NCBI GenBank assembly: GCA_964495825.1
Contig: CAZBWI010000009.1
Location: 1-15,852 of the forward strand
Direction of reading: 5' to 3'
From: CAJBLF01 sp964495825
Lineage (GTDB): Bacteria > Patescibacteriota > Gracilibacteria > Absconditabacterales > Absconditicoccaceae
Length of the DNA: 15,852 bases
A program made the translations under genes and the position numbers. The notes below the pieces were generated by a model. The model searched no databases and was not told the DNA's origin. It saw only the letters and a list, made by a program, of their open reading frames with translations. Shown here in pieces: positions 7,942 to 15,781 of this stretch (position 1 is its first letter; the number at the start of each line of letters is the position of its first letter).

Positions 7942-10398
7942 ATGACAGGTCCAGAAAATTTAAACAATATCGATCAGACTCTGGAGGATCAAAAAGTCAA
8001 CGCTCAGGAAGCTACAGATCTAGCTAAGCAGATCAATGAAGATCCTGATAGCAAAAAATTGGAGAAAGATATCTCTAAGAATCTTACCTCGTTGTTTTCT
8101 TGAATCAACGCATCGGTAATGTCTAATGGAGAAGTATCGTCTACACTTTCTTCTGAAGATCTTTGAAATTATCTTACCGTATTGCGTTATATGGGAGATA
8201 TGATCATCATGGATGATAATCAGCAATCCTTGTATAAACAGATCAGTTCTTTGGAGGATAAGCTTGACAAGAAAAGAAGGGATATCGATCCTCAATATAA
8301 GGCAGAACAAGAAAAACCTATAGAACTCACTCCAGAACAAAAGCAAAAAAACGAACAGGAACGTCAAAAGCAGGAACGCCAAAGATTTGAGGCTAATATG
8401 TCTGCTATAGGAGGAGACTTTGCTATATCATCATCAGAACTTTCTTATCTTCAAGAGGCTATTGATAAGTGATTTGCTGATAATATAAAGTCACGAGCTT
8501 GGACGGAAACAAAAGAAGGAAAGAAAATAGTTGGTCGTGATGCAAACAATAGACCTCAAAAAGAAATAATTACTACTAATTATTATTGGAATTCTTTGTT
8601 AGAGAATGGATTAAACAAGACGCCTAATATTTCAGAAGCTGACATCGTTGCTTATAAAAACGTTGTTGATCAACTGACTTGAGGGAAGTATGAAGGAAAT
8701 GAAAAGATTTATGATGCTATAAATAAAAAAGAGTTTGATCTTATGTATGCCAATCTCAATGGCAATCCTGCGGTAGCTAATGATGTATATAAAAAATATA
8801 CCAGCACCTATGATGCTAAGTCTGCTCTTGAGCTTTCGTATAATGATAAGACCAACTTCATTCAGCAGGAAGTGGACCCTGCACTTATTGATCGTTTAAA
8901 TAAAACGCCATTGAGCGCTTATGGCATCTTTGCGGAACGAGAGAATTATCTTTCAAAGAACACTTCTGACGAAGCAAGAAAGATTTCTTATAATAATATC
9001 GTCAATGGAATAAATCCTGATAAGATCAAATCAGGAGAAAAATTGTCTATGGAGGATGTGTTCCGTCTCTCTGATACGCAAAAAGCAGATCTTGCTCGGA
9101 AGCTTGTCGCTATCCAGCCATTGTCTTCTAGCGAAAAAATCAAAAAAGAGCCAAAGTTGAACAATAGGACTCTCTGAGAAATCAGCGAAGCGTTGGCTTC
9201 TGGATATATGATAGTCAATGGAAGAAATACTATCGATAAGGCTAAAAGTACTATTTCCAAAGATCTCTTCTTGTCTTATTCTAGGATCATCAAGGATATG
9301 AGACAGGAGAAAATGCTTGCTACCTATGATTCCTTCTATAGACCAGGACAAATGGTCCCATTGATGCCTTCTATAGATGTTCCTGGAACAGGTGACTTGA
9401 CCGGTACCGTATGAATAGGATGAGGTTCGAATGTAGGAAGGGAATGGTTTAATTATGACTTGGAAAAGTGAAGTGTGACGACCAATTCTATGTACTATGG
9501 TTTGGATAGTGAAAAGCCTATGAGTATCACCATATGAGCCGAATGATTGGATACGTTCACCTGAGGTAAAATAAATATTTCTCTGAAAAATGCTAACAAA
9601 GCGTATATCATATCTGGTGAGTATAAAGGAAAACAACAAAATGTCGCAGGTTCAGGAAAATTTGATTTAGGATCAACAAACACCGTATTGCCTGCGGATA
9701 TCTCTGTGGTAGATAACAAAAACGGAACTTATAATATCGTTATTCCTCCGACTTACAGGGATTATGATATGGTAGTAACTACAGAGTCTCTTAGTAACTG
9801 ATCTTCTAGTCATCCTTATGATGAACTTTCATTCCCTATCACGATAGATAATGGTAGATTGGGTAATATGGTTGCTCCTGAGTCTAATATATATAGCTTG
9901 GAAAATGAACAGCTGTTCCAATCAGGAAAATATGATCTTACTGCTGAATGACAGAAATATTATGCTGGCATGTTCAATGAATATTCTATCTATTCTAGCA
10001 AGACATTAGCTAAAAATATTCCTATCGTCTTTAGCGGAGGTGTGGATAAAAACTCATTTGATAATCCATCGCTCTTTATCTCACAGAATCAATCTGTATT
10101 GAATGCTATGGATTTCTCTCAGAGTCCAAAAATCCAGGCTTTCTGGAAAGAATTCCAGTCTCAGGTAGATGGCGATCCTGATTTCGCTCTTACTTTCAAG
10201 GATAATCCAGAACAGCAACAAGCGCAAAAATTGCTGCTTAAACTAAGGACATTGCAGTTATTGAAAATTCTATATGATAACAATGATATGAGGACTAAAG
10301 TGGAAAACGGAAAATTCCTTCTTGCCACTTGAGATATCAGAACAGATAAGAAATTTGTCAAAGCTGGTGTCGGAGAATTCTCTTATATCAAAAAGTAA
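7942..10398 (+). CDS. 818-aa cysteine-free protein of unknown function
   Basis: The largest gene in the window. Fourteen in-frame UGA(Gly) codons break it into at least five pieces under the standard code. No signal peptide or membrane segment is seen, so it is likely cytoplasmic unless exported by a non-Sec route. The N-terminal third is helical, with a highly charged Gln/Glu/Lys/Arg stretch (KQKNEQERQKQERQRFEAN, about residues 134-152) typical of a coiled coil. About residues 480-680 look beta-rich, with Gly/Ser/Thr/Asn runs (TGTVGIGGGSNVGREWFN; SITIGAEGLDTFTGGKINIS). The C-terminal part returns to helix (QQQAQKLLLKLRTLQLLKILY). I find no cysteine in 818 residues and only about four tryptophans. 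No catalytic motif or known domain is apparent; a scaffold or structural role is only a guess. A terminator follows at 10421. Confidence 0.82.
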
Positions 10399-10420
10399 TT
10401 AGCGTATCTTATGATATAGC

Positions 10421-10464
10421 AAAAAAGATTAGCTGGGTGAAAGTATCCGCTAATCTTTTTTTTT
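10421..10464. terminator. bidirectional intrinsic terminator between convergent genes
   Basis: Perfect 11-bp stem AAAAGATTAGC (10423-10433) / GCTAATCTTTT (10449-10459), with a T-run on the plus side and a six-T run on the minus side. It lies between the stops of the 818-aa gene (plus) and the CAP gene (minus) and can serve both. Confidence 0.85.
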
Positions 10465-10483
10465 ATGTGGGATGATATTGCAC

Positions 10484-11116
10484 CTATTCCAAATTGCAGA
10501 AATCTTGAACCAAGATATTGCATGTCGTATCGTATCCTATGGCTCATGTATTTACATAAGGAGATAGTACATTGTCTCTGTGCAGAGGACTTTCCATTAA
10601 TCCTTGCATGATGTAAAAGACACTTCCATTAGGGGTAGTGAGATTTTCTGCAGCTCATTTGTATTGTCCTTCGCCTACTTTTATCAATTTTATTTTATTT
10701 CTTAAGCTTGATTTTTTCATTCTTTCGTATGCGCCGTTTCCTTCTTTATCATAATGGCAATAGGGATCATTTCGCCGCTGTGTTCAGCTTTTTTCTTTTG
10801 CAAAAGCTAAAGCGACGCTATCTAGCACGGTATTGTATTGCAATGCCGGCACATTATATTCTTTCCTTATTTCATTGATTCTTTCAAACATCACTTTTTT
10901 CACTACTTCCGGAGATAATAAAGAAATATCCATATAAAGCATCTTCTTGTAATCGTATTGGTCTAATCCAAGCAATTGCTGAGAGGTGCTTTTCTTCACT
11001 TGCTCTGTCTTGGCTTTATTTCCTGGAGTTTGAGAAAAAACATTCTGCGTCTGTATTGCTAACGTAGTAGCTCCCACCACCATTAATCCTGCTGCAATGT
11101 TATGAACCTTTCCCAT
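10484..11116 (-). CDS. secreted CAP/SCP-superfamily protein
   Basis: A 210-aa protein with an N-terminal hydrophobic segment (about residues 7-22, AAGLMVVGATTLAIQ) acting as a signal peptide or anchor, with a possible cleavage site near VFS|QTPG. From about residue 80 it is a CAP domain (cysteine-rich secretory protein/antigen 5/PR-1 fold): NEIRKEYNVPALQYN...AFAKEKSG, YCHYDKEGNGAYERM (His121), AAENL (Glu157), ESPLHRDNVLSP (His179) and VNTGAIGYD. These match the conserved His-Glu-His pocket. Bacterial CAP proteins are extracellular, with proposed roles in sterol/lipid binding, proteolysis or adhesion; none can be assigned. Three UGA(Gly) codons; under the standard code only the N-terminal 109 residues are seen. 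Stop TAG. Good promoter at 11146-11173. Confidence 0.88.
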
Positions 11117-11145
11117 ACAGATAAGAGAGATAAATATTGATTAAT

Positions 11146-11173
11146 ATTATATATATTTTGTTTACAAAGTCAA
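11146..11173 (-). promoter_or_regulatory. sigma70-like promoter of the CAP gene
   Basis: On the minus strand: TTGACT (11173-11168), 16-nt spacer, perfect TATAAT (11151-11146). Transcription would start about 22 nt before ATG 11116. The leader carries no obvious Shine-Dalgarno. Confidence 0.7.
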
Positions 11174-11240
11174 ATAAATTAACTTTATGCTTTTATCGGT
11201 CTCTCTTTTGGTAATTGACTTGAAATTCCGCGTTAAGACA

Positions 11241-11282
11241 CTACATTGATGTAGAATTCAAAATTTAAAATTTAAAATTTGA
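11241..11282. repeat. short palindrome and AT-rich direct repeats before hisS
   Basis: CTACAT-TG-ATGTAG (11241-11254) is a perfect 6-bp palindrome. It is followed by three tandem copies of an AAAATTT unit running up to 5 nt before the hisS start. The palindrome could be an operator or a small leader hairpin; the AT-rich run may keep the start codon unstructured. Both readings are inference. Confidence 0.45.
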
Positions 11283-11286
11283 AAAA

Positions 11287-12612
11287 ATGGCATTACGTCC
11301 AGGATGATTTCCAGAGTATAGTCCTGCGCAGCAGATCGTTTTCGATGATATTGTGAAAATCATAGAAAAACATTATAAGCAATTTGGATATACCCATATC
11401 CATACGCCTGCAGTGGAATCAAATGCTGTCTTGTTGTCGAAGAATGGCGAGGAGACCGGGAAACAGATTTTCTGATTGTATGGATTAGCACAAGGTGCTG
11501 AAGATTTGAAGGACTATGCATTGCATTTTGATCTTACTGTGCCATTTGCAAGGTATGTCTTGGATCGAGAGCATGAACTGACATTTCCGTTCAAACGTTA
11601 TCAGATCCAGCCGGTCCGGAGAGGAGAGAGAGCACAAAAAGGCAGATATAGGGAATTCCGGCAATGTGATGTCGATGTCATCCGAAAAGATGATAAGAAA
11701 GCAGATTATCTGTATTATGATGCAGAAGTTATATTAGACTTATATAAAGCAATTCGTGAAATCATTGTATATGGGAAGTTAGATGATGAGCCAATTTTCC
11801 ATATCAATAACAAGAAGATTGTGAATGGATTACTGATTGCATTGTTCAAGACTCCTGAGTTGAAACAACAAGTTTCTACCTTGATAGATAAATACAATAA
11901 GATCGGTGAAGAAAAATTTGTTCTTTCACTTAAGGAATTGGATATCAACGATAGAGAAATAGAAAAATTGTTGCAATTCTTACATATTGATATCAAACAT
12001 GAAAAGGATGTCTTAGCACTCAAGGGGGTTGTGAAAAGTGAAGAATTTGATAGAGGATTGGATGAATTGATTACTGTTATGAAGTATCTGGATATGTTCA
12101 ACGAAACAATGTGATGAGTCTGATATATAGTGGATTTTAAGATTGTCAGGTGATTGGATTATTATACGTGAACGGTTTTTGAGTGTTATGTAAAAAATGA
12201 TATAGCGCTTGGTTCTATCTGCGGAGGAGGAAGATACGATAATCTTACCGGATATATTGATTCCAAAAAAAAGGATTATTGTGGAGTCGGAGGAAGTATC
12301 GGAATTTCGAGAATATTGGGCAAACTGTTTGAAAAAGAGAATACCTTCCATGAGCAGAAGACCGTGACGGAGTACCTGTTTGTTAATTTTCCAGAGACTA
12401 TCAAGGATGTATTTGAGCTTGCCGGTGTATTCATCAATGAGGGCAAAAATATCGAAATCTATCCATTCGCAGACAAATTAGGAAAACAATTCGCTTATGC
12501 AGATAAAAAGTGAATTCCTCATGTCGTTATTTTCGGAGAAGGAGAAAAAGCATTGAACATATATAAGATTAAGGAGATGAAGACAGGTAATGAAAGGGAG
12601 ATTAGTTTATAA
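11287..12612 (+). CDS. hisS: histidine--tRNA ligase
   Basis: A class II aminoacyl-tRNA synthetase that activates histidine with ATP and charges tRNA-His in the cytoplasm. 441 aa, normal length. Motifs: HFDLTVPFARYV (motif 1/2 region), PVRRGERAQKGRYREFRQCDVDVI (motif 2), the histidine-specific VRGLDYYTGTVFE and CGGGRYDNLTGY, GGSIGISRI (motif 3), then an anticodon-binding domain of about 80 residues (TVTEYLFVNF...IPHVVIFGEGE). The DLTVPFARYV and GRYREFRQCD wording resembles the archaeal/eukaryotic type more than E. coli HisS. Eight UGA(Gly) codons, five of them within 20 codons at 12112-12171, including the two glycines of RGLDYYTG. Start ATG 11287 gives MALRPGGFPEY; no Shine-Dalgarno. It converges on a minus-strand small gene. 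Confidence 0.95.
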
Positions 12613-12638
12613 TGTATTTTACAACATTGTGAAAAGAT

Positions 12639-12665
12639 AAAAAAAGATCTGGAAAGCCAGACCTT
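12639..12665 (-). terminator. intrinsic terminator of the small membrane protein gene
   Basis: On the minus strand the 8-bp stem AGGTCTGG/CCAGATCT (one mismatch, 4-nt loop) is followed by a seven-T tract, immediately after the stop of the gene at 12665-12868. It may also end hisS transcription, though the plus-strand T-run is short. Confidence 0.75.
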
Positions 12666-12868
12666 TAATATAATGTTGCTATATATATTATACCACTGAT
12701 TGCTATTGTGATTGCTAATATTGTGATAATGACAAATATTAAGAATCCGAATGCATGTTTTCTGGTATAGGCATATCCACCGAATACTTCTATCATGATA
12801 TCTATGAGTTTTCCAAAAATCATGATACACGGGTTTACTTTATAGGTTTTTTTTGGTTCCATATCCAT
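12665..12868 (-). CDS. small membrane protein of unknown function
   Basis: A 67-aa protein with a charged N-terminus (MDMEPKKTYKVN), a mildly hydrophobic stretch around residues 14-30, then a very hydrophobic C-terminal helix (FLIFVIITILAITIAISGIIYIA, about residues 43-65). It is probably anchored by its C-terminus with the N-terminus inside. The family is not recognised. It needs no UGA reassignment and ends in TAA. Support for a real gene: a good promoter (12901-12928) on one side and a terminator right after the stop. MEPKK, two codons in, is an alternative start. Confidence 0.65.
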   Translation of the reverse strand: MDMEPKKTYKVNPCIMIFGKLIDIMIEVFGGYAYTRKHAFGFLIFVIITILAITIAISGIIYIATLY

Positions 12869-12880
12869 TATTTTTTATAT

Positions 12881-12908
12881 TTGACATTTTGTTTTTGTAA
12901 TATATAGA
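12881..12908 (+). promoter_or_regulatory. promoter of the DUF2304-glycosyltransferase gene
   Basis: Perfect TTGACA (12881-12886), 16-nt spacer, TATAGA (12903-12908). The start point would lie about 90 nt before ATG 13004, leaving an AT-rich leader. The -10 overlaps that of the opposing promoter. Confidence 0.65.
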
Positions 12909-12928
12909 TTTTTTTTTGATAAAATCAA
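12901..12928 (-). promoter_or_regulatory. promoter of the small membrane protein gene
   Basis: On the minus strand: TTGATT (12928-12923), 16-nt spacer, TATATA (12906-12901). The start point would lie about 27 nt before ATG 12868. It shares four bases of its -10 with the plus-strand promoter. Confidence 0.55.
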
Positions 12929-13003
12929 ATCTTTTTTAATCGCTTGATTTTCTCCGCTAAGTAAATAATAATTCTTTATTGTTTTTATCTCGTAGGGAGA
13001 CGT

Positions 13004-14122
13004 ATGTCATTGCTTCAATTCGTTATTATCCTAGCCGCTGTCGTGTTTATCATCTTTGGTCTGGATCTCTATAAGCACAAGAAGATGAATGTTCTTCATT
13101 TTTTCGTGTTTTTTGTAGGCGGTACGTTGGTCGTTATCTTTGCATTAAATCAACAGTTATTAGATAACTTTGGTAAATTTTTTGGTATTGCTAGAGGCGC
13201 TGATCTGCTCGTCTATATCTCGCTTATCGTGCTCTTCTATTTCTATATCAATGTGCTCAATAAACAGACCAAAGATACATTTCAGCTGACCAGACTCATT
13301 TCTCAGACCGCTATCGACAAAGGATATCTCGAGAACAAGGAAAAGATCGTTCATCGGCATAATGAAGGGGAAAAAGATGATTTCATATTCAATATCAGAT
13401 GCTATAACGAGGAAAAAGCTGTCGGTCATGTCATTGATGAGATCGTTCATGCAGGATTCAGAAAAATAGTCCTTATCAATGATGGGTCGGCTGACAATAC
13501 TTTGCAAGTACTTTTGGATAAGCAGAAACAATATAGTGACAATATGATCATCGTACTTTCACATACGATAAATAGATGAGGAGGTGCAGCAAATCAGACT
13601 GGATATAATTTCATTAAGAAATATTGAGATGAGCTCAAGATTAAACGATTCGTTGGATTTGACTCGGACGGACAGATGGATGTGAAGGATATGGAGACGT
13701 TCATGAAACATATCCATGCTGATGAAAAACTTTGATTGGATCTGGAGAACAAGAAGCCTGATCTTTATCTCGGATCTAGATTTATCGAGGGAAGCAAAGT
13801 CGATAATATGCCAATCATGAGAAGATTTATCCTCAGAATAGCGAGGTTGGTTACCAGGATACTTTATGGTGCAAAAATTTCTGATCCACATAATGGATAT
13901 AGGGTTATTTCACTTTCAGCATTGAGAAAATTCGTTATTACTTCAGATGGTATGCATTATGCGAATGAGTTGAATGAACAGATCAAAAGATATCATATGA
14001 AATATGTCGAGATACCTGTTCATATCAGATATACAGATTATAGTATCCAGAAATGACAAAAAAATTCTAATAGTTTGAAATTAGCTGCTGAGATGATTTA
14101 TAAGAAAATATTTTATAGATAA
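13004..14122 (+). CDS. DUF2304 membrane domain fused to a family 2 glycosyltransferase
   Basis: A 372-aa protein. Residues 1 to about 110 carry three membrane helices (about 4-22, 29-50 and 66-86) and the ARGADLLVYISL...LTRLISQTAI pattern of DUF2304. Residues about 125-372 are a GT2 domain of the dolichyl-phosphate-mannose-synthase kind: IRCYNEEKAVGHVIDEI (about 132-148), VLINDGSADNT, SHTINRGGGAANQTGYN, the metal-binding GFDSDGQMD (about 219-227), LYLGSRF, ISDPHNGYR. It likely moves a sugar from a nucleotide donor to a membrane polyprenyl lipid or glycan at the inner face of the membrane. The two domains are often separate neighbouring genes; here they are one. Four UGA(Gly) codons. It is the only gene here with a Shine-Dalgarno-like sequence (AGGGAGA, 13 nt before ATG to 7 nt before it). 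Confidence 0.88.
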
Positions 14123-14197
14123 TTATTAGCTTGGTGTATAAGGCTTGAAGTGTAATATATGATAATGTTGCTATAGTTCATAATACAACAAATCTTA

Positions 14198-14230
14198 CAT
14201 TATTCATTATTAATTTTTAATTGTTCATTG
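14198..14230. repeat. 33-nt AT-rich repeat directly upstream of serS
   Basis: Aligns without gaps to 3063-3095 upstream of murA with 27 of 33 bases identical; most differences are G/A or A/C within the TTGTTAGTT-like units. It ends 9 nt before the serS start codon, almost the same spacing as at murA (7 nt). Confidence 0.55.
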
Positions 14231-14239
14231 TTTTGAAAT

Positions 14240-15478
14240 ATGATAGATCTAAAAAAAGTTCGTGATAATGTCGAAGGATATAAAAAGATTTGTGAGCAAA
14301 AGGGGAAAAAAATTGATGTGGAGTGAATTCTCAAAAAGGATGATCAGAGAAAAGAGTTGCAACAGAAGATCGATGCGATGAAATTCCAACAGAAAGAATT
14401 GGCTGCAAAAAAGGATTATGATTGAGCAAAAGCGTTGAAAGGAGACATCCAATCTTTGGAGGAACAATATGATGATATAGTAAAAGAGCTTAATATGGAA
14501 TTATTGAAGATGCCGAATACGGCTTTACATCCTGATGTTCCTATTGGCAAGGATGAAACGGAAAATGTTGTCATCAAAGAGGTTGGCAGGATTCCAGTAT
14601 TTGATTTTGATCCCAAGGATCATATTACGTTGATGAAACTCCATGATATGGTTGATATCGAAAGAGGAGTGAAACTTGCTTGAGCACGTAGTTATTTTTT
14701 GAAATGAGATGGTATGTTACTTGAACAGGCGGTTTTGCAATATACATTAAAAAAACTTGTAGAAAAATGATTTACTCCTATGAATGTACCAAATATTGTC
14801 AATCCTGAATGTCTTATCGGAACAGGATATTTCCCTGGAGGAGAGGAGGATGCGTATCGGCTAGAGAGGGATAATCAATGGTTGATAGGAACTTCTGAGA
14901 TTCCTGTCACTGCATATCATATGAATGAAGTATTGGAGGAAAAAGATCTTCCGAAAAAATATTGTGGATATTCTGCGTGTTATAGAAGAGAAGCTTGAAC
15001 CTATGGAAAGGATACAGCATGACTTTATAGAGTTCATCAGTTCAATAAGGTGGAACAAGTTGTTATTTTACCTGAAAATGAAAAGATGTCTAATGAATAC
15101 CATCAGCAGATTTTGCAGAATGCTATGGATATCTTAGATGATCTCAATCTTCCTTATCGTGTATTACAGCTTTGTAGTGGTGATTTGGCTATTGGTAAAT
15201 ATAATTCTCATGATTTGGAATGCTGGATGCCATCACGCAATGCTTACGGAGAAACACATTCCGTGACATCATTTCTCGATTTCCAGGCACGTAGATTGAA
15301 TCTCAGATATCGCGACCCGGAAGGGAAAATAAAGTATTGTTATACAATGAATAATACTGCTATTGCAACACCGAGAATATTGATTTCTATTATTGAAAAT
15401 AATCAGCAAGCTGATGGAAGTATAAAAATCCCTGAAGTATTAGTTCCATATATGGGAAAAGAATTTATCAGCAAATAA
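14240..15478 (+). CDS. serS: serine--tRNA ligase
   Basis: A class II aminoacyl-tRNA synthetase that charges tRNA-Ser (and tRNA-Sec where present) with serine in the cytoplasm. 412 aa, near the usual 420-430. Residues 1-100 form the long antiparallel coiled-coil arm that binds the tRNA variable loop (MIDLKKVRDNVEGYKK...LQQKIDAMKFQQKELAAKK). The catalytic core follows: VEKGFTPMNVPNIV (motif 1), GTSEIPVTAYH (serine-binding TxE), CYRREAGTYGKDTAGLYRVHQF (motif 2; its first and last glycines are UGA), NNTAIATPRILISIIENNQQ (motif 3, less canonical than NGSALA). Seven UGA(Gly) codons. ATG 14240 gives the standard N-terminus. No Shine-Dalgarno; the 33-nt AT-rich repeat lies just upstream. Stop TAA, then a terminator. 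Confidence 0.95.
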
Positions 15479-15497
15479 TTATCAGCTTTTTAGATAA

Positions 15498-15528
15498 CAA
15501 AAAAGCTCCTGACAAGGAGTTTTTTTTA
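15498..15528. terminator. intrinsic terminator between serS and tRNA-Cys
   Basis: Stem AGCTCCT (15504-15510) / AGGAGTT (15515-15521), 4-nt loop, eight T on the plus side. On the minus strand a six-T run follows, so it can also end the tRNA-Cys transcript. An alternative hairpin, AGCTTTTT (15484-15491) with AAAAAGCT (15500-15507), uses part of the same 5' arm. Confidence 0.8.
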
Positions 15529-15575
15529 ACGACAGAACTGATGGTAGTCGTTCGGTTGTTTTTACTAGAGTGTAA

Positions 15576-15652
15576 TGGAGGCACCTATGGGATTCGAACC
15601 CATGAACCGAGGTTTTGCAGACCTGTCTATTAGACCACTCTAGCAAGGTGCC
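15576..15652 (-). tRNA. tRNA-Cys (GCA)
   Basis: Read on the minus strand: 7-bp acceptor stem GGCACCT/AGGTGCC, discriminator U73 (a tRNA-Cys identity base), encoded CCA, anticodon loop CTGCAAA with anticodon GCA, and T-arm ATGGG-TTCGAAT-CCCAT. The D-stem is short (CTA/TAG, 3 bp) and the first anticodon-stem pair appears to be C-C, so that arm has 4 good pairs. 77 nt including CCA. It is the only tRNA seen in the window. Confidence 0.92.
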
Positions 15653-15669
15653 ATTTTGGTCGTGTTGCA

Positions 15670-15697
15670 TATATATGAATTCTCTTTTCCTTTTCAA
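15670..15697 (-). promoter_or_regulatory. promoter of tRNA-Cys
   Basis: On the minus strand: TTGAAA (15697-15692), 16-nt spacer, TATATA (15675-15670), placing the start a few nucleotides to about 12 nt before the tRNA. It lies only 17 bases from the IS inverted repeat, so the IS borders the promoter closely. A TATAAT on the same strand at 15709-15704 could be a second, IS-proximal -10. Confidence 0.55.
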
Positions 15698-15714
15698 TTC
15701 TAAATTATACTATA

Positions 15715-15739
15715 AAAATTTAAGTTCGAAATGCACAGG
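15715..15739. repeat. IS30-family terminal inverted repeat (left end)
   Basis: The inner 14 bases TCGAAATGCACAGG are the exact reverse complement of 113-126; 21 of 25 positions match in all. It marks the left boundary of the right-hand IS copy. Confidence 0.75.
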
Positions 15740-15781
15740 AAGTAAATATAAGCAAAAGTATTTATTTCCGTGAGATGGAAA

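Noticed and set aside
9031..9639. 202-aa minus-strand ORF
   Set aside because: It is antisense to the continuous 818-aa coding frame and has a composition typical of a shadow ORF.
11215..11243. TTGACT-based promoter for hisS
   Set aside because: No acceptable -10 lies at 16-18 nt from TTGACT (11215-11220), so I did not annotate it.
12013..12351. 112-aa minus-strand ORF opposite hisS
   Set aside because: It overlaps HisRS catalytic motifs on the other strand and has no independent support.
194..15478. Many adjacent same-frame ORF fragments that look like frameshifted or decayed pseudogenes
   Set aside because: All interruptions are UGA in the same frame, at glycine positions; under table 25 the genes are intact.
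194..15478. UGA as tryptophan (table 4) or selenocysteine
   Set aside because: The UGA positions match conserved glycines (CPGCG, RGLDYYTG, SGSKN), and UGG is still used for Trp. Selenocysteine would not occur at about 88 sites.
15484..15521. Attenuator/riboswitch from two mutually exclusive hairpins after serS
   Set aside because: It lies downstream of serS and precedes no gene on the plus strand; the alternative stem is all A/T plus one GC pair block and is most likely incidental.
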